DNA of 37,401 nt, from NCBI GenBank assembly GCA_015709205.1, contig JACCQO010000031.1:1-37401 (forward strand), given 5' to 3'. The position numbers and the translations under genes are program-made. Below are positions 1 to 8,017 of the stretch, piece after piece (within the stretch, counting starts at the first letter, position 1; every line of letters begins with the position of its first letter). The notes under the pieces are model-generated. The model searched no databases. It was not told the DNA's origin and was given only the letters and a program-made list of their open reading frames with translations. Source of the DNA: Desulfovibrionaceae bacterium (lineage in GTDB: Bacteria; Desulfobacterota; Desulfovibrionia; Desulfovibrionales; Desulfovibrionaceae).

Positions 1-2
1 GC

Positions 3-45
3 ACCCCCCTCCACCCCACCTCTCCCCTAAAAACTGCTGGTTGGA
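3..45 (+). repeat. Direct repeat shared with 37353-37395
   Basis: The two copies share ACCCCCCTCCACCCC, then an 11-nt C/T-rich spacer of equal length but different sequence, then AAAAACTGCTGGTTGGA. They align without gaps over 43 nt and have the same orientation. It is probably a dispersed intergenic element, since both copies lie outside genes; the window was not necessarily cut at a mobile element. Confidence 0.7.
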
Positions 46-151
46 GTGTCGGAAGGAATTGTGACGCGGACGCCCCCGCGACTGCAGAACACTCGGAAAC
101 GCGGAGGAGGCGAGCGCGGAAGACGCGAGCGGGTGGAAAGAGAGAGGACGC

Positions 152-192
152 GCCGGGCTGCCGCCGCCTTTGGCGGCGGATGCGCCCTGGGG
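152..192 (+). repeat. Short GC-rich dispersed repeat, copy 1
   Basis: The segment starts GCCGGGCTGCCGCCGCCTT, contains an inverted repeat (CCGCCGCC / GGCGGCGG) and ends GGATGCGCCC followed by a G tract. A near-identical copy lies at 26068-26106. Both copies stand upstream of, and in the same orientation as, a copy of the long composite hairpin repeat. Confidence 0.65.
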
Positions 193-202
193 GGGGATGG
201 GG

Positions 203-226
203 AGGAGCCTGGCGGCTCCTTTTTTT
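203..226 (+). terminator. Rho-independent terminator-like hairpin
   Basis: The stem AGGAGCC / GGCTCCT with loop TGGC is followed at once by a run of T residues. No gene in the window reads into it, so it either ends a transcript from upstream of the window or is part of the repeat mosaic. Confidence 0.5.
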
Positions 227-360
227 GCGCATACGGACGGATCACTCCGGCACCGATTCCCCACTGGCCCGCATGCGGCGCAGCCGCGAGGGCGGCGCGC
301 CTACGTCCTCCCGACCCTTCTCTCGTCCTGCGCGTCCGCACCTGTCCATCCCACAATGCC

Positions 361-675
361 CCTTCGACCCTGTGCCGCGCAGCGCAGCGGAGCGGCACGC
401 GGCGACGTGCGAGCGTTCCGGGTCGGGGGCGGGGTGGTTCGGGGAGGAGGCCGTCTTCGGCCTCACGCCCGAACCACCCCGCTCCCGACCCGGGACTGTT
501 CGTGCGCCGGAGTAAACCCAGGCCAACGCACCCACCCTCGCGCCCCCCCGACCGGGGGGCCCGGGGGGGATGATCCCCCCCGGCGGGGTCCGGGGCAGCG
601 CCCCGGCAGGGTCTGGGACAGCGTCCCAGCGGGGTGTGGGGCGGAGCCCCACCGGGGTTCGGGGCAGCGCCCCGA
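361..675 (+). repeat. Composite hairpin repeat, copy A (most complete)
   Basis: Copy A opens with CCTTCGACCCTGTGCCGCGC and runs through GCACGCGGCGACGTGCGAGC. It continues to a GGGGGGATGATCCCCCC palindrome (about 563-580) and ends with four tandem units at 590, 613, 636 and 659. Each unit is a 17-nt palindrome (7-bp arms, 3-nt loop) plus a 6-nt spacer (CAGGGT or CGGGGT). The arms differ between units, but base pairing is kept by compensating changes (GGGGC/GCCCC against GGGAC/GTCCC). Other copies lie at 9952, 17324 and 26655. Confidence 0.8.
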
Positions 676-758
676 CGTCGCCCCAGCGCGCGACGATCTT
701 GCTTCGGGGTCGGATAGGGGCTACGACCGTTCGGAAAACCTGGAATCGGGGGAGTTGC

Positions 759-1649
759 ATGCGTCTTTTGTTCGCGATTTGCCACTACTATCATCCGGAA
801 GGCGGCAAGTACGCGTCGTTGCGGAAGAATCCGAAGCCGCGCATTGCGGCGCTGACGCGCCAGATTCTGGCGCTGCATCAGTTGTTCGGGCCGCGGCGGT
901 GCATGCTGGACATCGGTGCGCGCTTGGCGGTGCCTGCGGGGCAGGCGCTGGCGGCGGAGGTGGGGGTCGTGGTGTGCACGACGAAGGGGCGCCATCTGCT
1001 GGAGCAGCTGCCGTTGCCGGAGGGCATGTACGAGCACGTGGCCACGGACGCGGAGCCGACGGCGCTGGGCTACGAGTGCCATGCGGCGCTGGCCGAGCGG
1101 TTGGGCACGTGGGACTACTATTGCTATCTGGAGGACGACCTGATCCTGCACGATCCGATGTTTTTCCTGAAGCAGGCGTGGTTCAACCGCAACGTGGGAA
1201 ACATCGGAATGCTGCAGCCGTGCCGGTACGAGGTGACGGCCAAGGGGCCGTTCCATCGGGTGTATGTGGACGGCGAATTGGCCCCGGAGGTGACGGCGGA
1301 GTATCAGGACGTGTCCGAGGCGGCGGTGGTGCAGGGCCGGGTGTTGGGCATGCCGGTGCGGTTCGGGCGCGCACGCAACCCGCATGCGGGGTGTTTTTTC
1401 CTGACGCAGGACCAGATGCGGCATTTTGCGGGACGGCCGTATTTCCTGGACCGGTCCGCGGCGTTCGTGGGTCCGCTGGAGAGCGCGGCGACGCTGGGGG
1501 TGATGCGCACGTTCCGGGTCTACAAGCCCGCGGCGCCGTTTGCGCCATTTTTGGAGATCGAGCATGCGGGCACGGCGTACGCGTCGCTGATCGGCTCGGT
1601 GGTCAAGGTGGGGCCGCAGTTCGGGACGGCGGACGTCTCGATCTCCTGA
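759..1649 (+). CDS. GT-A-like glycosyltransferase-type protein
   Basis: This 296-residue protein has no signal peptide or membrane segment. Residues about 125-140 read DYYCYLEDDLILHDP, which resembles the metal-binding acidic motif of GT-A nucleotide-sugar transferases; an aromatic-rich segment (GCFFLTQDQMRHF) follows near residue 210. ATG 759 was chosen because a GGGGGAG ribosome site lies just upstream; the frame stays open to 570, but that part is repeat DNA. The gene converges on the GT4 gene at 1736 and shares a terminator with it. Its location beside a GT4 gene fits a role in surface polysaccharide or glycan synthesis, but the donor and acceptor are unknown. It could also be an uncharacterised conserved protein with only a GT-A fold. 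Confidence 0.7.
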   Translation: MRLLFAICHYYHPEGGKYASLRKNPKPRIAALTRQILALHQLFGPRRCMLDIGARLAVPAGQALAAEVGVVVCTTKGRHLLEQLPLPEGMYEHVATDAEPTALGYECHAALAERLGTWDYYCYLEDDLILHDPMFFLKQAWFNRNVGNIGMLQPCRYEVTAKGPFHRVYVDGELAPEVTAEYQDVSEAAVVQGRVLGMPVRFGRARNPHAGCFFLTQDQMRHFAGRPYFLDRSAAFVGPLESAATLGVMRTFRVYKPAAPFAPFLEIEHAGTAYASLIGSVVKVGPQFGTADVSIS

Positions 1650-1678
1650 CGCGGCGAGCGGGGTTGGGGAAAATGTTT

Positions 1679-1709
1679 CGGCCCGGCGGAGCGTTGCTCC
1701 GCCGGGCCG
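1679..1709. terminator. Bidirectional terminator between convergent genes
   Basis: A perfect 14-bp stem, CGGCCCGGCGGAGC paired with its complement across a GTT loop, sits midway between the stop codons of the convergent genes at 1649 and 1736. It is followed by a short T-rich run on the plus strand. Confidence 0.8.
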
Positions 1710-1735
1710 TTGTCGTCAAGGGATGCCCGAAGCGG

Positions 1736-3028
1736 TCAGCCGAAGAGGTTGCCGGAGCGGCGGTCGAAGTTGACGTCGGGCGGCGCGGACACGGCCACGC
1801 CTTCGAGGGGATGGCGGTGCGCGGCGAGGTTGGCGACCAGGCGCAGGTGGCCGGGCAGCAGTTGCGCGAGGTCGTAGCGCCGGAGCACGGTTGCGCGGGC
1901 CGCGGCGCGCAGGGATTCGAACTCGCGGCGGCGCTCCAGGGCCTCGTCCACGCGATCGGCGATGGCCTGGGCCGAGAAGAAGTCGGTGAGCAGGCCGTTG
2001 ACGCCGTCGCGGACGACCTCGCGCACGGGCGGGGTGTCGGAGCTGACCACGAGGCAGCCGCAGGCCATGGCTTCGAGCAGGGACCAGGAGAGCACGAAGG
2101 GCCGCGTGAGGTAGACATGCACGGTGGAGGCCTGGAGCAGGGTCCGGTAGTGGCGGTAGGCCAGGGGGCCGGTGAAGTGCACGCGGGCGGGGTCGAGCTT
2201 GAGTCGTTCCAGGGCGGCCTGCTTGTAGGTCTTGCCGTCGGCGCGTTTCTTTCCGTAGCAGACGCGGTCCTCTCCGGCGACGACCACGTGCAGGTTGGGG
2301 CGGCGCTCCAGGAGCAGTTCCACGGCCTGCATGAACTGGGGGAAGCCGCGGTAGGGCTCCATGCCGCGCGTGGCGTAGGTGACGATCTCGTCCTCCAGGG
2401 AGAGGTCCAGGCCCGGGAGCACGAGGCGCTGGTGCGGGTCCGGGACGAAAAAGCGGGTGTCGATGCCGTCGTGGCGCACGGTGATGCGCGGCCGGAAGGG
2501 TTGGGGGAGCTGGCGGTGCTGCCAGAAGGTGGGGCAGTAGCCGAAGTCGCAGGCCTCCATGTCCACGAGGATGGGGATGTTCTTGGTGCGCAGGGAGACG
2601 CGGCCCTGGGCGCTCAGCGGGTCGGCCGGGTCGAAGTTCACGTCCGCGCCCTCGGCGCGGTAGAACCATTCGAAGTAGCAGAGCATGGGCGTGCGGGGAA
2701 AGGCGTCCTTGAGGAACATGGTCGTGCCCCAGCCCGAGTGGCCGACCACGACGTCGGGGGTGAAGCCGTTCTTTTGCAGTTCGCGGGCCAGGAAGTAGGC
2801 GGCCTCGCCCTTCATGGCGGCCTCCTGGAAGGGAGCGGCGAGGAAGTGCGCGCCCTCGGGCGGCTTGGCCTTGAGGCCGAAGACGGCCTTGCGCACGCCG
2901 GGGATCTTCCATTCCGGGCGTTCGTTCATGGTCGCGAAGACGACCTGGTTCCGGGCGTTCGCGCCCAGGGCGGCGGCCATGTGCCGGAACTGGGCCGGAA
3001 AGTTGGGATGGATGAAGAGGACTCGCAT
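1736..3028 (-). CDS. GT4-family glycosyltransferase (GT-B fold)
   Basis: This 430-residue protein begins MRVLFIHPNFPAQFRHMA, a typical N-terminal Rossmann start of family 4 glycosyltransferases. The C-terminal domain carries the donor-binding E-x7-E-type segment (SLLEAMACGCLVVSSDTPPVRE, around residues 325-350). It probably transfers a sugar from a nucleotide donor during cell-surface polysaccharide or glycoprotein synthesis. It lies 131 nt downstream of the HlyD-like gene on the same strand and may be co-transcribed with the secretion genes, which would fit glycosylation of a secreted product. The nearest GGAG is about 24 nt upstream of the ATG, so the translation signal is weak. Substrate cannot be read from sequence. 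Confidence 0.85.
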   Translation of the reverse strand: MRVLFIHPNFPAQFRHMAAALGANARNQVVFATMNERPEWKIPGVRKAVFGLKAKPPEGAHFLAAPFQEAAMKGEAAYFLARELQKNGFTPDVVVGHSGWGTTMFLKDAFPRTPMLCYFEWFYRAEGADVNFDPADPLSAQGRVSLRTKNIPILVDMEACDFGYCPTFWQHRQLPQPFRPRITVRHDGIDTRFFVPDPHQRLVLPGLDLSLEDEIVTYATRGMEPYRGFPQFMQAVELLLERRPNLHVVVAGEDRVCYGKKRADGKTYKQAALERLKLDPARVHFTGPLAYRHYRTLLQASTVHVYLTRPFVLSWSLLEAMACGCLVVSSDTPPVREVVRDGVNGLLTDFFSAQAIADRVDEALERRREFESLRAAARATVLRRYDLAQLLPGHLRLVANLAAHRHPLEGVAVSAPPDVNFDRRSGNLFG

Positions 3029-3159
3029 GGGCTGGTGGTCGGCGGGGCCGCGTCTCCTAAGGTGGTGTCGTTGCGGGGAATCGTGCCACAGTTGCGCTGC
3101 GCGCTCAAGGGGCCCGATCCGGTGCGCCGGTCCGGTGCGCCGGGCGGGCCGGGGCCGGA

Positions 3160-4452
3160 TCAGCGTTCGTGCAGGGCCACGGACAGGGATTCGGCCAGGG
3201 GCGAGAACACGGACTCCCAGACCGTGCGCTTGCCGGTGTGGATGTAGGCCAGCAGCTTCATGCCCGGGTAGAGCCTGTAGGTCGCGCCGCGGCCCTCGAA
3301 GACGTCCTTGGTGGTCACGATGCGCACGGCGTAGTAGGTGCGGCCCTGCTCGTTGGTGAAGGTGTCGGGGCTGATGTTGTCCACCACGCCGTCGAGCTGG
3401 CCGAAACGGCGCGCGTCGCGGGTGGGCAGCTTGACGATGGCGCGCTGGCCCTTCTGCACGTAGCCGATGTCCTGGATGGGCAGGTGGGCCTGGATCACGA
3501 GGCGTTCGTCCGAGGGCACGACCTCGAGCAGGGTGCCGCCGGGCTTGACGACCTCGCCGGGGCTGGCCACGGCCAGGGCCTTGACCACGCCGTCCACGGG
3601 CGAGCGGATCACGGTGCGCTCCAGGGAGTCGGAATACTTGCGTTCGCGCTGGCGGAATTCGTCGAGCTCCTGGACGACCTTCTTGTGCTCGTCGCGCGCG
3701 TCCTCGCCAAAGACGCTGGTCAGGCGCGTGAGCTTTTCGCGGCCCTCCTGCAGGGCGGCGCGGGCCCGGGCCAGGGCGGCCTGGTCCTCGCCGATGCGGC
3801 CGCGCAGGTTGGCGGCCTCGCGCAGGAGCTGGAGGTGCTTGACCTCGGTGGTCAGGTTCTCCTTGCGCAGCTCCACGCTGATGGCCAGTTCCTTTTCCAG
3901 GAGCGTGAGCGCGTCGCGCGAGTTGCTCAGGCGCGCGGAGATCTTCTCGATGTCCTTGGTGCGGGCCTCGATGTCCGCGCGCTGCCCGGCGAGCTCGTTC
4001 CGCAGGCGGCTCTGGCGAACGCCGTAGAGCTTCATGGCCTGGGTCACGAGGTCCGGGCGGCGCTCGGCCACGTCGGGCGGAAATTCGGGCGCGCGGCCCT
4101 CGGCCTCGGCCTCCAGGCGCGCGGCCTCCACGGCCAGCGAATCCATCCGCACCTGGACCTCCTGCAGCGAGGAGCCCTGGATGGTCTCCTCGAGCACGAC
4201 CAGGGGCTGGTCGCGGCGCACGGTGTCGCCCTCGCGCACCAGGATCTCGCGCACGATGCCGCCCTCCAGGTGGTCCACGGGCTTGACCTTGCCCGAGGGC
4301 ACGACCTCCCCGTCCACGGTGCTGACCACGTCGATCTCGCCGTACCAGGCCCAGACGCAGAAGAGCGCGGTCATGGCCAGGAGCAGGGCCAGGAAGAGCT
4401 GCATGGCGCGCGAGACGATGCGCTGGGTCTGCTGGTCGGCGGAGGGCTGCAT
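3160..4452 (-). CDS. HlyD-family membrane fusion protein of a type I secretion system
   Basis: This is the periplasmic adaptor linking the inner-membrane ABC exporter to the TolC-like pore. The 430 residues show a short cytoplasmic N terminus, one transmembrane helix (about 17-37) and a biotinyl-lipoyl-like half (DHLEGGIVREILVREGDTV, about 60-78). A long coiled-coil region follows (about 95-280), then the second lipoyl half (VIRSPVDGVVKALAV) and a beta-barrel region ending near residue 400. Length and layout match PrtE/HlyD/LapC-type adaptors. The ATG is 4 nt after the ABC gene's stop, with GGGAAG upstream that overlaps the end of that gene, so the pair is translationally linked. The exported substrate is not in the window. 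Confidence 0.92.
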   Translation of the reverse strand: MQPSADQQTQRIVSRAMQLFLALLLAMTALFCVWAWYGEIDVVSTVDGEVVPSGKVKPVDHLEGGIVREILVREGDTVRRDQPLVVLEETIQGSSLQEVQVRMDSLAVEAARLEAEAEGRAPEFPPDVAERRPDLVTQAMKLYGVRQSRLRNELAGQRADIEARTKDIEKISARLSNSRDALTLLEKELAISVELRKENLTTEVKHLQLLREAANLRGRIGEDQAALARARAALQEGREKLTRLTSVFGEDARDEHKKVVQELDEFRQRERKYSDSLERTVIRSPVDGVVKALAVASPGEVVKPGGTLLEVVPSDERLVIQAHLPIQDIGYVQKGQRAIVKLPTRDARRFGQLDGVVDNISPDTFTNEQGRTYYAVRIVTTKDVFEGRGATYRLYPGMKLLAYIHTGKRTVWESVFSPLAESLSVALHER

Positions 4453-4456
4453 GGGG

Positions 4457-6196
4457 CTATCTTCCCAGGGGCGCGGACGCGAGGAGCGGACCGGCGGCAG
4501 CGTTCGTACCGGGCGAGCCCTGCGATCCCGCCGCGCCGCTCATCGCGGGCCGCAGCTGCTCGATCTGGGGCACGGGCTTGCGGTTGAGGTTGATGCGCAG
4601 CCCCGCGCCCTTGACGATGTTCGGGTCGTGGGTGGCGGCCAGGATGGTGCGGCCCTCGCGCGCCAGCCGGTTGAGCAGCGCGTACATGGCCCGGCAGCCG
4701 TCGGCGTCCAACCCCTCGGTGGGCTCGTCCAGGAGCACGAGGCGGCCGTCGGTGGCCAGGGCGCGGGCCAGGGCCAGCCTGCGGCGCACGCCCAGGGACA
4801 GGGTCCGGCCCGAGTCCGTGACCGGCGTGTCCAGCCCATCGGGCCGGGAATGCAGGAAGCGGCCCAGGTCGGCCTCGTTGACGATGCGGTTGAGCCGTTC
4901 GTCGCCCAGCTCCGGGTTGGCGGCCAGGATGTTCTCGCGCATGGTCGCGTTGAGAAAGGCCGGTTCCTGCGGCATGTAGACGAACTGCTTGCGCCACCAG
5001 GCCGGGTCGAGCTGGCGCACGTTGACGCCGTCGGCCAGGATCTCGCCGCGGTCCGGGTCGATGAGCCCCGTGACCAGGCGCATGAGCGAGGTCTTGCCCG
5101 CGCCGTTGTGCCCGGCGACCACGACCACGCTGCCGGGCTCCAGGTGCACGCTCAGGTTCTCGTAGAGCGGCCCCGTGGCCCCGGGAAAGGCGAGGCTCAC
5201 GTCCTTGAAGGTCAGGCGGCCGAGGTATTCGCGCAGCACGGTGCCCTCTTCCGTTTCCACGGGCAGGGTCGTGAACTCGTGCAGTTCGGCCAGGGCCTCG
5301 TCCGCGCGCTTGAGCTGGGTGTAGGTCATCACGAAGCGCGAGATGGTCTGCATGGCGCGGCCCACGAGGATGTTCACGCCGATGAGCGCGCCCATGGACA
5401 GGGTTCCGGAGACCACCTCGCGCGCGCCCAGGGCGTAGATGAGCACGCTCATGCCGATGATCACGGTCTGGGAGACGTTCTGGAACAGGCCGCGGTTCTC
5501 GGCCATGCGCATGCGCAGGTCCGTGAAGCGCAGCACCTGCCGCCCCCACAGGGCGCGCAGCATGGACTCCCCGCGAAAGGCGCGCACGGTGTCCACGCCG
5601 TAGAGTGCGCCCAGGGCCTGGGCGCGCTGCTCGGCCGCGGCCAGGCGCACGTCCTTGAGCAACCGGCGCGAGGAGCCCAGGGCCAGCCAGCCCGAGCCGA
5701 GCATCAGCCCCATGCCCACGAGCCCCACGATGGCCAGCCCCGGCGAAAGCAGCAGCGCCGCGATCACGTAGAGCATGGAGAACGGCGCGTCGAGCACCGA
5801 GGTGACGTTCTGGGCCTCGTAGCCGGTCTGCACGTGCTGCAGTTGCTGCGGCAGCTCCTGCACGCGGGTCTTGGTCACGTGGTCCAGGGCCTGGGACCTG
5901 ACCCGGGTCATGGACCGGTAGACCTCCTCGGCCAGCTCCTGGTCCGGGATCACGCTCACGGCCAGGGCCAGCTTGGTGCGCACCATCAGGAACCCGAGCA
6001 GCAGCGCCAGGGCGATGCACATGCCCACGGTCAGGGTCAGCAGGGTGCCGTCGAGCCCGAAGGTGACGTAGAGGTTGAGCACCTGGATGACGAACAGCGG
6101 CGAGGCGAGGTTGAGGAACGTCACCACCAGGGTGGCGGTGAGCAGCTGCGCCGCCAGGAGCGGCCGCAGGGTCAGGCGGCGGAAGAGTTCCTTCAT
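4457..6196 (-). CDS. Type I secretion ABC permease/ATPase
   Basis: This 579-residue half-transporter has an N-terminal six-helix membrane domain (about 1-310) and a C-terminal nucleotide-binding domain. The Walker A motif is GHNGAGKTS (Lys368), Walker B is LVLLDEP (Asp490, Glu491) and the H-loop is in ILAATHDPN. There is no N-terminal C39 peptidase domain, so it resembles PrtD/LapB-type exporters of unprocessed proteins. The signature motif reads LSLGV where LSGGQ is usual. ATG 6196 is chosen because it precedes the membrane domain; the longer frame upstream has low-complexity, non-conserved sequence that includes the terminator region. It powers export together with the HlyD-like and TolC-like proteins. 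Confidence 0.9.
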   Translation of the reverse strand: MKELFRRLTLRPLLAAQLLTATLVVTFLNLASPLFVIQVLNLYVTFGLDGTLLTLTVGMCIALALLLGFLMVRTKLALAVSVIPDQELAEEVYRSMTRVRSQALDHVTKTRVQELPQQLQHVQTGYEAQNVTSVLDAPFSMLYVIAALLLSPGLAIVGLVGMGLMLGSGWLALGSSRRLLKDVRLAAAEQRAQALGALYGVDTVRAFRGESMLRALWGRQVLRFTDLRMRMAENRGLFQNVSQTVIIGMSVLIYALGAREVVSGTLSMGALIGVNILVGRAMQTISRFVMTYTQLKRADEALAELHEFTTLPVETEEGTVLREYLGRLTFKDVSLAFPGATGPLYENLSVHLEPGSVVVVAGHNGAGKTSLMRLVTGLIDPDRGEILADGVNVRQLDPAWWRKQFVYMPQEPAFLNATMRENILAANPELGDERLNRIVNEADLGRFLHSRPDGLDTPVTDSGRTLSLGVRRRLALARALATDGRLVLLDEPTEGLDADGCRAMYALLNRLAREGRTILAATHDPNIVKGAGLRINLNRKPVPQIEQLRPAMSGAAGSQGSPGTNAAAGPLLASAPLGR

Positions 6197-6371
6197 GGGA
6201 ATGCGGGGTCCTTGGGACAGTCCTTGGGACAGCCGGGCCTTGCGCGGCCGGTCATCGGTGGGCCGGAGCGGGGCCGCAAGGTCTCGTGGTTCTACCGCAT
6301 CGCCACGGCCATTGCAACGCGCCGCGCGCGGCGGCGGCCCTCTCCGCTCCGCCGTTGCTCCCGGCGCGCGC

Positions 6372-6403
6372 AAAAAAAGCGCGCCGCCCGGGGGGCGGCG
6401 CGC
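6372..6403 (-). terminator. Rho-independent terminator after the TolC-like gene
   Basis: Read on the minus strand, GCGCGCCGCCC pairs perfectly with GGGCGGCGCGC across a CCC loop and is followed by seven T residues. It lies between the TolC-like stop and the ABC start, so full-length secretion mRNA would need readthrough or a second promoter. Confidence 0.88.
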
Positions 6404-6440
6404 CGTCATGCGTCGTTCGAAATCCCGAAACGTCCCGCGG

Positions 6441-7748
6441 CTACTTGAACATCCCCACGTTCAGGCCGCTGGTGGTGCGCAGCAGGGTGTAGGCCGCGAG
6501 CATGGTGTCCACCTCGGCGGAGATGGCGTCGCTCTCGGCGTTGATGGAATCGACCTCGCCGATCAAGATGTTCAGCAGGGTGGTGGAGCCGCCCAGCTTG
6601 CGGTCCTTGCGGGCCAGCTCCAGGAACGCGGCCTGCAGGTCGGCCTGGTTGCGCAGGAATTCGGCGTTGGCGCGGAAGGTGATCAGGTTCTGCCAGGCCA
6701 CGCGGACCTGCTCCTCCACGGTGCGGCGCTGGTCGAAGAGCGTGAACTTGGCCTGCTGCAGGCCGACCTTGGCGGCCTTGTAGGCGGCGGTGTCGCCGCC
6801 GCCCGCGTAGGGCACCCAGGTCACGCGCACGCCCTCGGTATTCTCGTCGCGCACGCCGGAGGTGCCGGCGTCGTTCTCCTTGCGTTTGACGTCGGTGTAC
6901 AGCGAGAAGGAGGGATAGAAGCGCGCGTCGGTCTGGGCGATGACCTGTTCGGCGATGTCCAGGTTCAGCTTGGCCAGTTTGAGCTGGTTGTTGCCGGCCA
7001 GGGCCTCGTTCACGGCCGCGTCCAGGCTGGCGGGCAGCTTGGCGAAGGGCGCGGGCGGCCGCACGAAGGTCTTGGCCTCCTGCTCGCTCACGCCGGAGCC
7101 GAATACGGCCTGGAAGCGGTTGCCCGCGTTGGCCAGTTCGCCCTCGCTGGTGATCCGCCGCGCGCTGGCCTGGGACAGCTTGGCCTTGGCCTGGAGCACG
7201 TCCTGGCTCAGCCCGGCGCCGCGCTCGACCATGGCCTCTTCAATGCCGGTCTGGCGCTTGAAATTCTCCTCGGACTTGCGCGCGTAGGACAGCTTCTCGT
7301 AGGCGCGCAGGGTGTTCAGGTAGGCGGTCACGCCTTCGAGGATGATGGCCTGCCTGGTGTCGTCCAGAGACACGGCGGCCTGGTCGCGGGCCCGCTTGGC
7401 CTGCTCCGCCGTGGCCTCCTGCAGGCCAAAATCGTAGAGCATCTGGGTCAGGGACAGGGTCTGCGTATTCTTGACCGTGTCGTACTGGTCCGGATTGCTG
7501 TTGTTGTTGGGCTTGTTGATCTCCTCGCGCGCGCCCTCGCCCGTGAAGCTCACGGTGGGGAACCACCCGGCCCGGGCCTGGCGGACCGAATGCTCGGCGA
7601 CCTCCAAGGCACTCTGCGCGGCCTTGATCCGGTCGTGCGACGTGAGCAGGTCGGGAAGCAGCTCTCCCAGCGTCTTGGCCTGCCCGACCGCTGCGCCGGC
7701 GAGCAGTATCCCCCCGATAACCAATGCAAGAAGGCCATGCCTCTTCAA
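6441..7748 (-). CDS. TolC-family outer-membrane efflux protein
   Basis: This 435-residue protein has a signal peptide ([18 protein letters not shown], processed after about residue 24, GQA) and two OEP repeats rich in heptad-like Ala/Gln/Leu helices. It would form the trimeric outer-membrane and periplasmic tunnel for the type I exporter encoded downstream. The start is taken as TTG at 7748: GGGAG stands 8 nt upstream and the signal peptide follows directly. The frame continues to 7991, but that part lacks typical protein character. A strong terminator follows the gene, so it may be expressed at a different level from the ABC and HlyD genes. AT-rich DNA upstream (TAGAAT on the minus strand near 7770) may be the promoter. 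Confidence 0.88.
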   Translation of the reverse strand: MKRHGLLALVIGGILLAGAAVGQAKTLGELLPDLLTSHDRIKAAQSALEVAEHSVRQARAGWFPTVSFTGEGAREEINKPNNNSNPDQYDTVKNTQTLSLTQMLYDFGLQEATAEQAKRARDQAAVSLDDTRQAIILEGVTAYLNTLRAYEKLSYARKSEENFKRQTGIEEAMVERGAGLSQDVLQAKAKLSQASARRITSEGELANAGNRFQAVFGSGVSEQEAKTFVRPPAPFAKLPASLDAAVNEALAGNNQLKLAKLNLDIAEQVIAQTDARFYPSFSLYTDVKRKENDAGTSGVRDENTEGVRVTWVPYAGGGDTAAYKAAKVGLQQAKFTLFDQRRTVEEQVRVAWQNLITFRANAEFLRNQADLQAAFLELARKDRKLGGSTTLLNILIGEVDSINAESDAISAEVDTMLAAYTLLRTTSGLNVGMFK

Positions 7749-8017
7749 GGTCTTTTCTCCCTTTGCATGTGAATATTCTACCACGCTGTACTGGTCCTGT
7801 CCCCCAAAGTCAACAATTCGGCTTCTTGGCAGGGTACTTTTTTTCGCTTCCTTTGAGGACTGGCGCGACTTTCCGGCGCCCCGCCCCCACGGCGCGCGCG
7901 CCCGGACCCCACGGGTCCGTCCGCTTGAAAAACGCGGCCCAATTCCGTATCCTCCCGTCCGGAATACACGGGCAACACGCCCGTATAGCAAACAATCGCC
8001 TTCCGAAGCGAGGCCAC

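Larger units (their letters stand above)
1..758. other. Gene-free repeat mosaic upstream of the 759 gene
   Basis: I find no credible gene here: the open frames are arginine/proline-rich and overlap repeated palindromic DNA. The stretch holds, in order, a 43-nt element also present at the far end of the window (3-45), a short GC-rich repeat also found near 26068 (152-192), a terminator-like hairpin with a T tract (203-226), and a long composite repeat with four tandem 23-bp hairpin units (361-675). The promoter of the 759 gene must lie in or just after this repeat, but no convincing -35/-10 pair is visible. Confidence 0.7.

Noticed and set aside
590-675. CRISPR array
   Set aside because: The 23-bp units are nearly contiguous hairpins with 6-nt spacers of near-constant sequence; there are no variable spacers and no cas genes.
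27-1565. Long open frames opposite or across real genes (for example 512 codons on the minus strand here, and similar ones at 7778-10537 and 34365-36662)
   Set aside because: They are Arg/Ala/Gly/Pro-rich or lack any domain, and overlap well-supported genes; very high GC removes stop codons by chance.
3070-3095. Sigma-54 promoter on the minus strand (TGGCAC ... GC)
   Set aside because: The GG-to-GC spacing is one base too long and the -12 lacks TTGC.
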